Source: Caballeronia temeraria (GTDB lineage: Bacteria > Pseudomonadota > Gammaproteobacteria > Burkholderiales > Burkholderiaceae). From it: 64,000 nt of DNA. Under the pieces are notes generated by a model that did no database searches, was not told the DNA's origin, and saw only the letters and a program-made list of their open reading frames with translations. Shown here one piece after another: positions 35,024 to 43,983 of this stretch (the first letter of the stretch is position 1; each line of letters opens with the position of its first letter). The translations under genes and the position numbers were made by a program. The stretch is taken from assembly GCF_001544795.2 (NCBI RefSeq), contig NZ_FCOI02000019.1, positions 90,247-154,246 on the forward strand, read 5' to 3'.

Positions 35024-35902
35024 TCAGCGCGCCGGCAGGATGCGCCGGACGAGCCGCGCGCCGAACACGTTCACGGCCAGTCCCGCCATCACGAGCGCCG
35101 CGCCCGCCACCTGCGCGGCGCTCAATCCCTCGCCGAGAAACACCGCCGCCGATGCCAGTCCGATCACCGGAACGAGCAGCGAGAACGGCGCGACGCTGCC
35201 CGCCGGATAGCGTGCGAGCAATTTTCCCCACAGGCTGTAACCGACGATCGTCGCGACGAACGCGAGGTAGAGAATCGCGAACACGGACACGAGCGGGACC
35301 GACGCGAGACTCGACTCGATGCGCGCCGGGCCTTCGAAGATCAGCGACAGCGCGAGAAACGGCAGCGGCGGAATCAGGCTGCCCCACACGACGAGCGAGA
35401 GCAGATCGACCTTGCCCATGCGCTTGGTCACGACATTGCCGAGCGCCCACATCGCCGCGGCGGCGAGCGTGAAGAGAAAGCCGGTGATGGTCATCGCCTG
35501 CCCGCCGCGCATGCCGATGAGCGCGAGCCCCGCTGCCGCGATCACGAGTCCGGCGACGTTCGCCGCGCGGATGCGCTCGCCGAGCATCATCGACGCGAAG
35601 ATGAGCGTGAAGAACGCCTGCGCCTGCAGCACGAGCGACGCGAGCCCGGCGGGCATCCCTACATACATGCCGTAGAAGAGCAGCGCGAACTGCCCGAGGG
35701 AAATGGTGAGGCCGTAGGCGAAGAGCCAGCGCAGCGGAATCTGCGGGCGCTTCACGAAGATCGCCGGCAGGGCGGCGAGCGCGAAACGCAGCGCGCCGAG
35801 CAGCATCGGCGGAACACCGTGCAATCCCAGCTTGATGACGACGAAATTCACGCCCCACGCGAGAATGACTACCGATGCAATCAGCAAATCCTTTGGCGAC
35901 AT
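35024..35902 (-). CDS. EamA/DMT-family transporter (292 aa)
   Basis: This inner-membrane protein has ten predicted transmembrane helices formed by two EamA repeats (about residues 8-135 and 150-285). It has the family-typical opening AWGVNFVVIKLGLHGVPP and a matching second-half start. It resembles the E. coli EamA exporter of O-acetylserine and cysteine, but DMT substrates cannot be read from sequence. It is convergent with amiC and has no obvious partner. Confidence 0.9.
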   Translation of the reverse strand: MSPKDLLIASVVILAWGVNFVVIKLGLHGVPPMLLGALRFALAALPAIFVKRPQIPLRWLFAYGLTISLGQFALLFYGMYVGMPAGLASLVLQAQAFFTLIFASMMLGERIRAANVAGLVIAAAGLALIGMRGGQAMTITGFLFTLAAAAMWALGNVVTKRMGKVDLLSLVVWGSLIPPLPFLALSLIFEGPARIESSLASVPLVSVFAILYLAFVATIVGYSLWGKLLARYPAGSVAPFSLLVPVIGLASAAVFLGEGLSAAQVAGAALVMAGLAVNVFGARLVRRILPAR

Positions 35903-36000
35903 CGCGCTTTCCCTCGAGTCATGCGCAGCGTTGGCGAGCCGTAAAGTGTAGCGGAGGGCGCGGCGGCGGGCTTGTCAAATCCTGCGAAGCATGACGAAAG

Positions 36001-36040
36001 CGCGAAAAAGCGCCCGCGCCTATGAATGGCGCGAGCGCTT
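36001..36040 (-). terminator. Long hairpin terminator of the small secreted protein gene
   Basis: A 14-bp stem with a single mismatch (36006-36019 with 36027-36040) and a 7-base loop is followed on the minus strand by TTTTT. It lies 34 bp after the stop of the leftward gene ending at 36074. Confidence 0.85.
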
Positions 36041-36073
36041 TCGATGCAGCGTTTCGGTGTTGCGGCCGGACGC

Positions 36074-36337
36074 TTACTTCGTCTGACCGGATTCCGTGCC
36101 CGAGTTATTGCCGGTTTCGGTGGCCGGCGTCTTCTTGGTCGCCGTCGTTTTGGCCGTGTGCTTGTGCATCTTCTGCTTCTTGGGCGTCATGGCCGACGAG
36201 TTATCGGTGGCGCCGGCGGCGTCGTTGCCCATCGCCGCCGACGAATTGCCCGACGAGGTTTGCGCGAATGCACCCGTTGCGGCCGTCGCGGTGAAAAGGC
36301 CAGCGGTGATGGCGATCAAAAGCGTGTTCTTGCTCAT
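36074..36337 (-). CDS. Small secreted Lys/Thr/Ala-rich protein (87 aa)
   Basis: A clear Sec signal peptide (MSKNTLLIAITAGLFTATAA and then AFA, with likely cleavage after residue 25) leads into about 60 residues of low complexity, rich in Ser, Asn, Thr, Lys and Gly, including PKKQKMHKHTAKTTATKKT. There is no Cys and no known domain. AGGGAG upstream of ATG 36337 is a good ribosome binding site. Similar short periplasmic proteins are common in Burkholderia with unknown roles, sometimes linked to acid or envelope stress. It has its own strong terminator, so it is a real transcribed unit in my view. Confidence 0.8.
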   Translation of the reverse strand: MSKNTLLIAITAGLFTATAATGAFAQTSSGNSSAAMGNDAAGATDNSSAMTPKKQKMHKHTAKTTATKKTPATETGNNSGTESGQTK

Positions 36338-36524
36338 TTTCAACTCCCTATCCAGATTGTCACGTTGCGAAAGTTGCACGACGCCACGCGCTTGACTAAA
36401 GGCGCGCGCGGCGACCGAAAAACGAGAAGTCCAGGCGGCACGTCTGCGCCGCGCGACATCGGCAAGTAGAATCGATGCATCCACGCGCCATACCGGCGCG
36501 CGATCTTTCCTTCCGGAACCCGCC

Positions 36525-37424
36525 ATGTCTTCGACGATCCGCGCAGTGCTGAAGCCACATGAACACGACGTCGGCGGCCTCATGGTGCGGCGCGTGCTGC
36601 CCGCGCTCGCGGCGCGCACCGTCGGACCCTTCATCTTTTTCGACCACATCGGTCCCGCAACGCTCGTGCCCGGCAAGGGACTGGACGTGCGGCCGCATCC
36701 GCATATCGGTCTCGCAACGGTCACGTATCTGTTCGACGGCGCGATCATGCATCGCGACAGCGTCGGCTCGGTGCAGAAGATCGTTCCCGGCGACGTCAAC
36801 TGGATGACCGCGGGCCGTGGCATCGTCCATTCGGAACGCACGCCCGACGAAGAACGCGCCGCCGGCCAGACGATGCACGGCATCCAGACCTGGGTCGCGA
36901 TGCCCGCCGCGAGCGAGGACGTCGAACCGGCATTCGAGCATCACGCGGCGGCCGCCCTGCCGCAGATCGAGCGCGATGGCGTCACGTTGCGCGTGATCGC
37001 GGGCACGGCGTTTGGCGCGAAGGCGCCCACGCGCACGTTCTCGCCGACGCTCTATGTCGCCGCGCAGTTCGCGCCCGGCAGCGCGCTCACGCTCGACACC
37101 GAGCACGAGGAACGCGGCGTCTATCTCGTGAGCGGCGCGCTGTCGATCGACGGCGTCGCGCTGCCCGAACAGCAGATGGCCGTCCTCACGCCCGGCGCGG
37201 ACGTGAAACTGCAAAGCGCGAACGGCGCCGTCGCGATGCTGCTCGGCGGCGCGCCGCTCGACGGGCCGCGCTTCATCGAATGGAATTTCGTGTCGAGTTC
37301 GCGCGAGAAGATCGATGCCGCGAAGATCGCGTGGAGCGAGCAGCGCATGGGCCACGTGCCCGGCGAGACCGAATTCATTCCGCTGCCGCCGCAGCGCCGC
37401 GAGAATCGCACGCCCGAGGCATGA
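36525..37424 (+). CDS. Pirin family protein (299 aa)
   Basis: This bicupin protein has the N-terminal pirin metal site HPHIGLATVTYLFDGAIMHRDS, in which histidines and a glutamate normally bind iron, and GRGIVHSERTP further on. The C-terminal cupin region (about residues 180-290) contains YVAAQFAPGS and GAPLDGPRFIEWNFVSSS. Bacterial pirins include quercetin 2,3-dioxygenases and regulators of central metabolism; the role here is unknown. It is divergent from the small secreted protein gene and 78 bp upstream of ybbN. Confidence 0.92.
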   Translation: MSSTIRAVLKPHEHDVGGLMVRRVLPALAARTVGPFIFFDHIGPATLVPGKGLDVRPHPHIGLATVTYLFDGAIMHRDSVGSVQKIVPGDVNWMTAGRGIVHSERTPDEERAAGQTMHGIQTWVAMPAASEDVEPAFEHHAAAALPQIERDGVTLRVIAGTAFGAKAPTRTFSPTLYVAAQFAPGSALTLDTEHEERGVYLVSGALSIDGVALPEQQMAVLTPGADVKLQSANGAVAMLLGGAPLDGPRFIEWNFVSSSREKIDAAKIAWSEQRMGHVPGETEFIPLPPQRRENRTPEA

Positions 37425-37502
37425 CGCGTGCGTGCGCGCTTGAGAGTCGCGCGGATCGTCCCCATGTAGTCGGGATCGACCGCAAGCATTAGGAGAAAAC
37501 GC

Positions 37503-38351
37503 ATGGATACGACCCTCGCTACATTCGAGAACGATGTCATCAACGCGTCGATGCTCGCGCCCGTGCTCGTCGATTTCTGGGCGCCCTGGTGCGGCCCGTG
37601 CAAGACGCTCGGACCGATGCTGGAGAGGCTCGAAGCCGAAGCCGGCGGCCGCTGGAAGCTCGTCAAGGTGAACGTCGACGAGAATCAGGAACTCGCCGCG
37701 CATTTTCAGGTGCGCAGCATTCCGCACGTGATCGCATTCGCGGAAGGACGGCCCGTCGATCAGTTCATCGGCGTGCTGCCGGAAGGCCAGTTGCGCGAGT
37801 TTCTCGACCGGCTCGTGCCCGCCGGCGCCGATGCCGAACGCCACGCCGCGCAAACCGCATGGGCCGCGGGCAACCGCACGCTCGCGATCGACACGATCAA
37901 GGCCGCGCTCGCGCTCGATCCGGGCTATGACGATGCGCGCCTCGATCTCATCGAATGGCTGATCGCGGAGCGCCGCATCGACGAGGCGAAGGCCGAGGAC
38001 AAGCTGCTGTCGCCGAAGACGACGCAAGGCATCGACGCGCGCTACAACGCGTTGAAAACGGAGCTGGATGCCGCCGATGCCGCCGCCGATCTGCCGCCCG
38101 CCGACGCGCTCATCGACGCGGTGAACGCAAACCCCGACGATCTCGACGCGCGCTTCGCGCTCGCCAACCGGCTGATCGCGGGCCGCGATTACGCGGGCGC
38201 GCTGGAGCATCTGCTCGCGATCGTCGTGCGCGACCGCGCCTTCATGGACGACGTCGGCCGCAAGACGATGCTGTCCGTGTTCGAACTCGCCGCGAATCAG
38301 CCGGATATCGTGTCGCAATGGCGGCGCAAATTGAGCGCGGCGATCAACTGA
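37503..38351 (+). CDS. ybbN: Thioredoxin-like co-chaperone YbbN/CnoX (282 aa)
   Basis: The N-terminal thioredoxin domain has an intact WCGPCK active site (29-34), followed by a C-terminal TPR-like region (about 130-280). E. coli YbbN, also called CnoX, is a holdase that hands oxidised clients to GroEL and DnaK; its active site is SXXC. The intact CxxC here implies that this homologue may also be an oxidoreductase. A TAGGAGAAAACGC ribosome binding site precedes ATG 37503. A bidirectional terminator follows. Confidence 0.92.
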   Translation: MDTTLATFENDVINASMLAPVLVDFWAPWCGPCKTLGPMLERLEAEAGGRWKLVKVNVDENQELAAHFQVRSIPHVIAFAEGRPVDQFIGVLPEGQLREFLDRLVPAGADAERHAAQTAWAAGNRTLAIDTIKAALALDPGYDDARLDLIEWLIAERRIDEAKAEDKLLSPKTTQGIDARYNALKTELDAADAAADLPPADALIDAVNANPDDLDARFALANRLIAGRDYAGALEHLLAIVVRDRAFMDDVGRKTMLSVFELAANQPDIVSQWRRKLSAAIN

Positions 38352-38371
38352 ACGATTGGCGGCGTCGGATG

Positions 38372-38406
38372 AAAAAATGGCCAGCTATCGAAGCTGGCCA
38401 TTTTCG
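38372..38406. terminator. Bidirectional terminator between ybbN and tcdA
   Basis: A 13-bp perfect stem (aaaatggccagct/agctggccatttt) with a 5-base loop is flanked by A and T runs. Both convergent genes end within 25 bp of it. Confidence 0.92.
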
Positions 38407-38408
38407 TT

Positions 38409-39254
38409 TCAGGCGGCGCGCTTCGCCAGCGCTCTCAGCACATGCGCGGCCGCCGCGAAGCCGAAGCTCGCCGTCACGCACACGCTCGATCCGAAACCCG
38501 CGCAATTGAGGCCGACCGGCCCCGCGTAATTCGCGCCGGTTTCGAGATGCTCGGCGCCTTCGCTGATATCGCACGCGGGCGCGTCGGGATAGATCAGCGG
38601 TTCGTCCGAATACACCGCGCTCACCTTGAAGCGCGCCTTCGGTCCGCGCGGAAAACCGTGCAGCTTGCGCAACTGGCCGCGCACTTTCGAGAGCAGCGGG
38701 TCCTGAATCGTGAGCGCGAGATCGTCGATGCGAATGCGCGTCGGATCGAGTTGCCCGCCCGCGCCGCCGACCGTGATGAGCGCCTGCTTGCGCGCCACGC
38801 ACCACGCGATGAGCGCCGTCTTCGTGCGCACGCTGTCGATCGCGTCGATCACGTAATCGAAACCGCCGCCGAGCGTTGCTTCGAAATTGCCCGGCTCGAC
38901 GAAATCCTCGATCTGCCGCACGTCGCACGCCGGATCGATCTGCTTGATGCGCTCGGCCATCGCTGTGACTTTCGCCTTGCCGTAATTGCCGTCGAGCGCG
39001 TGAATCTGCCGGTTCGTGTTGCTTTCGGCGACATTGTCGAGGTCGATCAGCGTAAGCCGGCCGACAGCACTGCGCGCAAGCGCCTCGGCAACCCACGATC
39101 CCACGCCGCCGATGCCGATCACCGCGACATGCGCCCGCTCGAACGCGGCGAGCGCGGGCGCGCCATACAGGCGAGCGATGCCGCCGAAGCGCCGGTCGCG
39201 GTCGGCGAGTTCATCGGTTGAGGGCGTTGCAACGGTGTCGGATGGAGCGTTCAT
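38409..39254 (-). CDS. tcdA: tRNA threonylcarbamoyladenosine dehydratase
   Basis: This E1/MoeB-ThiF-like enzyme cyclises t6A to ct6A in tRNA. The 281-residue protein has the nucleotide-binding GIGGVGS motif (47-53), RLTLIDLDNVAESNTNRQ, the YVIDAIDSVRTK region and a C-terminal hydrophobic segment (residues near 245-270) typical of this family. Its leftward position opposite ybbN is unremarkable. ATG 39254 was chosen over an in-frame start 28 codons earlier because the latter lies outside the conserved region. Confidence 0.93.
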   Translation of the reverse strand: MNAPSDTVATPSTDELADRDRRFGGIARLYGAPALAAFERAHVAVIGIGGVGSWVAEALARSAVGRLTLIDLDNVAESNTNRQIHALDGNYGKAKVTAMAERIKQIDPACDVRQIEDFVEPGNFEATLGGGFDYVIDAIDSVRTKTALIAWCVARKQALITVGGAGGQLDPTRIRIDDLALTIQDPLLSKVRGQLRKLHGFPRGPKARFKVSAVYSDEPLIYPDAPACDISEGAEHLETGANYAGPVGLNCAGFGSSVCVTASFGFAAAAHVLRALAKRAA

Positions 39255-39382
39255 GTCGTGCGCAAGCGTGAGATCGAGCCAATTGAAAGCAAACTTAAAG
39301 GTGCCTAAATGTGCCGCTGGTTGTGCTGCGTCAAGCAACGCTTACAGACGGCTATCGAGTTTGCCAACGTAGTAGGCCGATC

Positions 39383-39517
39383 ATGCAAAATTCGATCGAA
39401 TTGCGTATTCTGCCTTATCGAAACCATGAACGTGATAGCGGCAAGCGTCGTGCTCCGCCGGCGCGCAGCGCGTACATGGGTAATCAGGGCAAGATCGATT
39501 CACCTTGGCTATACTGA
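39383..39517 (+). CDS. Possible 44-aa protein upstream of pdxH
   Basis: A short frame beginning MQNSIELRILPYRNHERDSG and ending in GNQGKIDSPWLY lies in the gap before pdxH. The sequence looks protein-like and ends in a compact aromatic tail. No clear ribosome binding site is seen, and the pdxH promoter probably overlaps its end (tatact near 39508). Real coding is uncertain. Confidence 0.3.
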   Translation: MQNSIELRILPYRNHERDSGKRRAPPARSAYMGNQGKIDSPWLY

Positions 39518-39542
39518 CCCGACTGTAGCGCTTGCATAAAAC

Positions 39543-40184
39543 ATGACGACCCTCGCAGACCTTCGCAAAAATTATTCGCGTGGCGCGCTCGATGCCACCG
39601 ACGTCGACCCGAATCCGGTCAGCCAGTTCCAGACCTGGTTCGCCCAGGCGCTCGATGCGAAGCTGCCCGAGCCGAATGCCATGACCCTGGCGACCGTCGA
39701 TGGCCAGGGCCGGCCGTCCGCGCGCATCGTGCTGATCAAGGGCGTCGACGAACGTGGTTTTGTTTTTTTTACCAATTACGATAGCCGTAAAGGCCGTGAA
39801 CTCGCCGAGAATCCCGCGGCGAGCCTGCTGTTCCATTGGATCGAGCTCGAACGTCAGGTGCGCATCGAAGGCCGCGTCGAAAAAACGAGCGATGAGGAGA
39901 GCGATGCTTATTACGCGTCGCGCCCGCTCGGTTCGCGCATCGGCGCGTGGGCATCGGATCAGAGTCAGCCGCTCGAAAGCCGCGAGACGCTGGAAGCACG
40001 CGAGCGCGAGATGACCGCGAAGTACGGCGATGCGCCGCCGCGCCCGCCGCACTGGGGCGGCTATCGTCTCGTGCCCGATACCGTCGAATTCTGGCAGGGA
40101 CGCCCCTCGCGTCTTCACGACCGCATCGTCTATACACGGGGCGATGCGCTCGGCCCGTGGCACATCATGAGACTCGCGCCGTAA
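39543..40184 (+). CDS. pdxH: Pyridoxamine 5'-phosphate oxidase
   Basis: This FMN-dependent enzyme makes pyridoxal 5'-phosphate from pyridoxine or pyridoxamine phosphate. The 213-residue protein has the FMN-binding RIVLIKGVDERGFVFFTNY and SRKGRELAENPAA segments, and the substrate-binding LGSRIGAWASDQSQ. The C-terminal RLHDR and the terminal RLAP are the PdxH dimerisation signature. It is monocistronic, followed after 100 bp by cfa. Confidence 0.97.
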   Translation: MTTLADLRKNYSRGALDATDVDPNPVSQFQTWFAQALDAKLPEPNAMTLATVDGQGRPSARIVLIKGVDERGFVFFTNYDSRKGRELAENPAASLLFHWIELERQVRIEGRVEKTSDEESDAYYASRPLGSRIGAWASDQSQPLESRETLEAREREMTAKYGDAPPRPPHWGGYRLVPDTVEFWQGRPSRLHDRIVYTRGDALGPWHIMRLAP

Positions 40185-40284
40185 TTCAAAAGAGCGCGGG
40201 CATTGGCAGCAAGCGAGATCGCAACGGCAACGAACATGAAGGCGCGAGCCTTCACCTTGATTTTCTTAGCGCGGAGAAACAAGC

Positions 40285-41499
40285 ATGTTCTGGGAGAAGA
40301 AGCTGACGCAGTGGGTTGAGGAAGTGCGCGCGCGGGCCGACCTGCCCGCCCGCCTCGTGTTGTGGGACGGCCAGCAGCACGATTTCGGCCAGTTCGCCGA
40401 CCCTCGGGTGACACTGCACGTGAAGAGCGCGACCGCGCTGCCCTATCTGCTCGAACCGAGTCTCGACAATCTCGGCGAAGCTTACGTGAAGGGCAAGATC
40501 GACATCGAAGGAAAGCTGTCCGACATCATCAACATCAGCTACGGGCTCGCGAAAAGCACCGTGACGAGCGCGAGCAAGCTCGCCCGCGTGCGGCGCTACT
40601 TCAACCACTCGAAGACGTCGGACAAGAAAGCCATTCAGTACCACTACGATGTGTCGAACGAGTTCTATCAGCTCTGGCTCGACAAGAACATGGTGTACTC
40701 GTGCGCGTACTTCGAGAACGGCGACGAAGACATCGACACCGCGCAGTTAAAGAAAATCGACCACATTCTCACGAAGATTCAGGTACAGCCGGGGCAGCGT
40801 CTGCTCGATATTGGCTGCGGCTGGGGCGCGCTCGTGATCCGCGCGGCGCAGAAGTTCGGCGCGCAATGCGTGGGCGTCACGCTTTCGGAGAATCAGTTCA
40901 AGCTTGCGACCGAGCGCGTGAAAGCAGCGGGCCTGGAGCATCAGATCGAGATTCGCCTGCAGGATTACCGCGATATTCCGGGCCAGTTCGACCGCATCAC
41001 GAGCGTCGGCATGTTCGAGCACGTCGGGCGCAAGAATCTGCCGGGCTACTTCGCGAGGATCCGGGATTTGCTCGTCGATGACGGCATCGCGATGAATCAC
41101 GGCATCACGTCGTCCGACGCCGACAGCGGCGAGACCTCGCTCGGCGGCGGCGAGTTCATCGACAAATACGTGTTTCCGGACGGCGAGCTGCCGCACATCA
41201 GCCTCGCGCTCGAATGCATGCAGCGCGGCGGGCTGGAGGCGATCGATGTCGAAAGTCTGCGGCGGCATTACGCGCGAACGCTCGACGTCTGGGCCGAGCG
41301 CTTCGAGCAGAACGCCGAGGAAGCGAGGACGCTCGTCGACGACGAACACTTCCGCATCTGGCGCGTGTATCTCGCGGGCTGCGCGTACGCGTTCGAGAAC
41401 GACGATGTGTCGATTTATCAGGTGATCTGCCGCAAGGCAGGACGCAGTGCGACGACGCTGCCGTGGTCGCGGCGGTATATCTACGAGAAGGCGCTCTGA
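40285..41499 (+). CDS. cfa: Cyclopropane-fatty-acyl-phospholipid synthase
   Basis: This peripheral membrane enzyme uses S-adenosylmethionine to convert unsaturated phospholipid acyl chains to cyclopropane forms. The 404-residue protein has the SAM motif LLDIGCGWGALVIRAAQ and the nearby VGVTLSENQ. The active-site text YDVSNEFYQLWLDKNMVYSCAYF and MFEHVGRKNLPGYF is typical of the CFA synthase/mycolic acid methyltransferase family. ATG 40285 is preceded by GCGGAGAAAC. The downstream DUF72 frame overlaps its end. Confidence 0.94.
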   Translation: MFWEKKLTQWVEEVRARADLPARLVLWDGQQHDFGQFADPRVTLHVKSATALPYLLEPSLDNLGEAYVKGKIDIEGKLSDIINISYGLAKSTVTSASKLARVRRYFNHSKTSDKKAIQYHYDVSNEFYQLWLDKNMVYSCAYFENGDEDIDTAQLKKIDHILTKIQVQPGQRLLDIGCGWGALVIRAAQKFGAQCVGVTLSENQFKLATERVKAAGLEHQIEIRLQDYRDIPGQFDRITSVGMFEHVGRKNLPGYFARIRDLLVDDGIAMNHGITSSDADSGETSLGGGEFIDKYVFPDGELPHISLALECMQRGGLEAIDVESLRRHYARTLDVWAERFEQNAEEARTLVDDEHFRIWRVYLAGCAYAFENDDVSIYQVICRKAGRSATTLPWSRRYIYEKAL

Positions 41500-42581
41500 T
41501 TCAACCGTCCATACACGATGAGCCTGCCGAACAGAGCGATCTGTTCGGCGCGCCGGCTCCCGCCGAAGCCGCAAAACCCGCGACACCGGCAAAACCATCC
41601 AAAGCGCCCAAGCCCCGCGGCGTCCTTCCCGCGCCCGCGCAGCCCGAGCTCGAAGCCCTCGCAAAGCGCCTTCCGGATGCGATCCATCTCGGCACATCGA
41701 CATGGTCGTTTCCCGGCTGGCGCGGCATCGTCTATGGCGATGACTATTCGAGCACCAAACTCTCCCGCGACGGCCTCACCGCGTACGGCGCGCATCCGCT
41801 GTTGAAGAGCGTGTCGATCGACCGCTCGTTCTACGCGCCGCTCTCGCTCGCCGACTACGCGCGCCATGCGTCGCAAGTGCCCGCGCATTTCCGCTTCATC
41901 GTGAAAGCGCCCGCCTCCGTCACCGATGCCTTCTTCCGCGGCGAACGCGGCACGCCCGGCGCGGAGAACCCGGCGTTCCTGAACGCGCAAATCGCCATCG
42001 ATGATTTCGTGACGCCGTGCATCGGCGGTCTCGGCGAGAAAGCGGGCGCGCTCGTGTTCCAGTTCTCGCCGCTGCCCGACGCGATGATCGTCGAGCCGGC
42101 GCGTTTCATCGACCGGCTGTCGGCGTTTCTGCACGCGCTGCCGCCGCTCGCAGGCGACGCGTGCTACGCAGTCGAGATCCGCGATGCGGTCATGCTCACG
42201 CCGCGTTTCATCCGCGCACTGCGCGATGCGAACGTGCGCTATTGCATCGGCGTGCATGCGCGCATGCCGGACGTGCGCCGTCAGGCAAAGGCGCTCGCGC
42301 TGCTGGATGAAGAGAAGACGGGACCGCTCGTCGTGCGCTGGAGTCTGCACAGCGGCTTTCGCTATGAGCAGGCGAAAGCGAAGTACGAGCCGTTCGACAA
42401 GATCGTCGATGAAGACATCGACACACGCGAAGCGCTCGCCGAACTGGCCGCGCGTTATGCGATCGCGGGCCAGCCGGTCGTGATCGCAGCGAACAACAAG
42501 GCGGAAGGTTCCGCGCCGCTCACCTGCTTCGAACTCGCGCGCGGCATCGCGCAGGAATGCGAGCGCGCGCGGATCGGCTAG
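41463..42581 (+). CDS. DUF72 family protein; start codon uncertain
   Basis: The conserved DUF72 body begins at LGTSTWSFPGWRGIVY, continues with FRFIVKAPASVTDAFF and LVFQFSPLP, and ends in PVVIAANNKAEGSAPLTCFEL, a TIM-barrel-like family of unknown function (YecE). About 60 residues of Pro/Ala/Lys-rich sequence precede it, including EQSDLFGAP. Downstream of the cfa stop this stretch contains no ATG, GTG or TTG in frame; the only candidates are GTG 41463 inside cfa, CTG 41496 or ATT 41499. I give the GTG, but starts near 41496-41499 are equally plausible. Confidence 0.85.
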   Translation: MVAAVYLREGALIQPSIHDEPAEQSDLFGAPAPAEAAKPATPAKPSKAPKPRGVLPAPAQPELEALAKRLPDAIHLGTSTWSFPGWRGIVYGDDYSSTKLSRDGLTAYGAHPLLKSVSIDRSFYAPLSLADYARHASQVPAHFRFIVKAPASVTDAFFRGERGTPGAENPAFLNAQIAIDDFVTPCIGGLGEKAGALVFQFSPLPDAMIVEPARFIDRLSAFLHALPPLAGDACYAVEIRDAVMLTPRFIRALRDANVRYCIGVHARMPDVRRQAKALALLDEEKTGPLVVRWSLHSGFRYEQAKAKYEPFDKIVDEDIDTREALAELAARYAIAGQPVVIAANNKAEGSAPLTCFELARGIAQECERARIG

Positions 42582-42595
42582 ACGCTAGACGCGCA

Positions 42596-43144
42596 TCACG
42601 CCTTCAGTCGATGTGCGAACTTCTTGCGAAACTTCGCGACCTTCGGCCCGACGACCGCCGCGCAATAGCCCTGATTCGGATGCTGCGCGAAGTAGTTCTG
42701 GTGATACGCCTCGGCCGGATAGTAATCGTCGTCGAGCGGCACGACCTGCGTGACGATCTTGCCGCCGAACACATCCTCGCGCTGCAACGCGTCGATGACT
42801 TCGAGCGCCGTCTTGCGCTGCTCGTCCGAATGCGTGAACACGGCCGAACGATACTGTGTGCCCACGTCGTTGCCTTGCCGGTTGAGCTGGGTCGGATCGT
42901 GCGTCGCGAAGAAAATCTCGAGAACTTCGCGATAGCCGATGACGGACGGATCGAACACGACCTGCACCACTTCCGCGTGGCCAGTGTCGCCGCTGCACAC
43001 CTGCTCATACGACGGATTCACGACCTTGCCGCCCGCATAGCCCGATTCCACCGACTCCACGCCCTGCACGGCAAGAAACACGGCTTCGGTGCACCAGAAA
43101 CAGCCGCCGCCGAGCGTCGCGGTCTCAAGTTTAGGTTGGGTCAT
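42596..43144 (-). CDS. msrA: Peptide methionine sulfoxide reductase MsrA
   Basis: This repair enzyme reduces methionine-S-sulfoxide in proteins. The 182-residue protein has the active site GGGCFWCTEAVF. YEQVCSGDTGHAEVVQV contains a likely resolving cysteine, and YHQNYFAQHPNQGYCAAVVGPKV carries the C-terminal Cys. ATG 43144 is used because MTQPKLETATLGGGCFW is the expected N-terminus. It is leftward and isolated. Confidence 0.96.
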   Translation of the reverse strand: MTQPKLETATLGGGCFWCTEAVFLAVQGVESVESGYAGGKVVNPSYEQVCSGDTGHAEVVQVVFDPSVIGYREVLEIFFATHDPTQLNRQGNDVGTQYRSAVFTHSDEQRKTALEVIDALQREDVFGGKIVTQVVPLDDDYYPAEAYHQNYFAQHPNQGYCAAVVGPKVAKFRKKFAHRLKA

Positions 43145-43466
43145 AAGGCGCAACTCCTCATCAAGTGCATGCGGCCAGGCCGCGGATCATGCATATGGAT
43201 GCATCCGCCCGTTCTTCAATCTTCCGGACGCGAGGAATCGAGCTTACCGGGTTTGCCTGCGCCGCGCAGAACGCCCCTGCGCAGCAGAAAACTTGCTGCC
43301 GCCATGGGGCGTTTGGGGGCCATCGACAGCCGATTCCGATAGAATCGACACAAATCTCCAGCTTTTACATGACTTTTGAAAAGGTTCTTCCGACTGAAGC
43401 GCGACGCGCGGCCGGCTCGGTAGCACACGACACACTCGACCGCCCATTTGCCTGCTCATCTGCCGA
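43145..43466. other. Non-coding gap between msrA and the flavin reductase gene
   Basis: This 322-bp divergent region should hold both promoters. A repeated palindrome, ATGCAT-atgg-ATGCAT, lies at 43189-43204, upstream of msrA. No coding frame or riboswitch is supported. Confidence 0.45.
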
Positions 43467-43979
43467 ATGACACGCGCCAAAACCCCGAATTTCGACCCGA
43501 CCGCGTTTCGCGCCGCGCTCAGCCAGTTTGCGACCGGCGTCACGGTCATCACCACGCGCACGGCGTCCGGCCAGTTGATCGGCATCACCGCGAGTTCGTT
43601 CAACTCGGTGTCGCTGAATCCGCCGCTCGTGCTGTGGAGTCTCGCGACGAAATCGGCATCGATGCCGGTATTCCGCGCGAATAGCCATTACGTGGTGAAC
43701 GTGCTCGCGGCGTCGCAGATCGACTTGTGCAAGCGCTTCGCGACGGTCAAGGGCGACCGCTTCGCGGGCGTCTCGCACGCCGCCGGCGACACCGGCATGC
43801 CCGTGCTCGACGGCGCGCTCGCGTGGTTCGAATGCCACAATCGCAGCCGCTACGACGAAGGCGATCACGTGATCTTCGTCGGCGAAGTGGAGCGTTGCGG
43901 CGTGCGCGAAGACGCGGCGCAGGTCGCGCCGCTTGTCTTTCAGGCGGGCGCCTTCCACACGCTGGGGCCGCTCGAATAA
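43467..43979 (+). CDS. Flavin reductase-like FMN-binding protein (170 aa)
   Basis: This protein has the split-barrel flavin reductase fold: FRAALSQFATGVTVITT at the N-terminus, then GITASSFNSVSLNPPLVLWSL and VVNVLAASQ. Members supply reduced FMN or FAD to two-component monooxygenases or act as free reductases. Its stop lies 4 bp before the end of the convergent kynR. A link to tryptophan or anthranilate breakdown is possible but no oxygenase partner is present. Confidence 0.9.
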   Translation: MTRAKTPNFDPTAFRAALSQFATGVTVITTRTASGQLIGITASSFNSVSLNPPLVLWSLATKSASMPVFRANSHYVVNVLAASQIDLCKRFATVKGDRFAGVSHAAGDTGMPVLDGALAWFECHNRSRYDEGDHVIFVGEVERCGVREDAAQVAPLVFQAGAFHTLGPLE

Positions 43980-43983
43980 CGCC

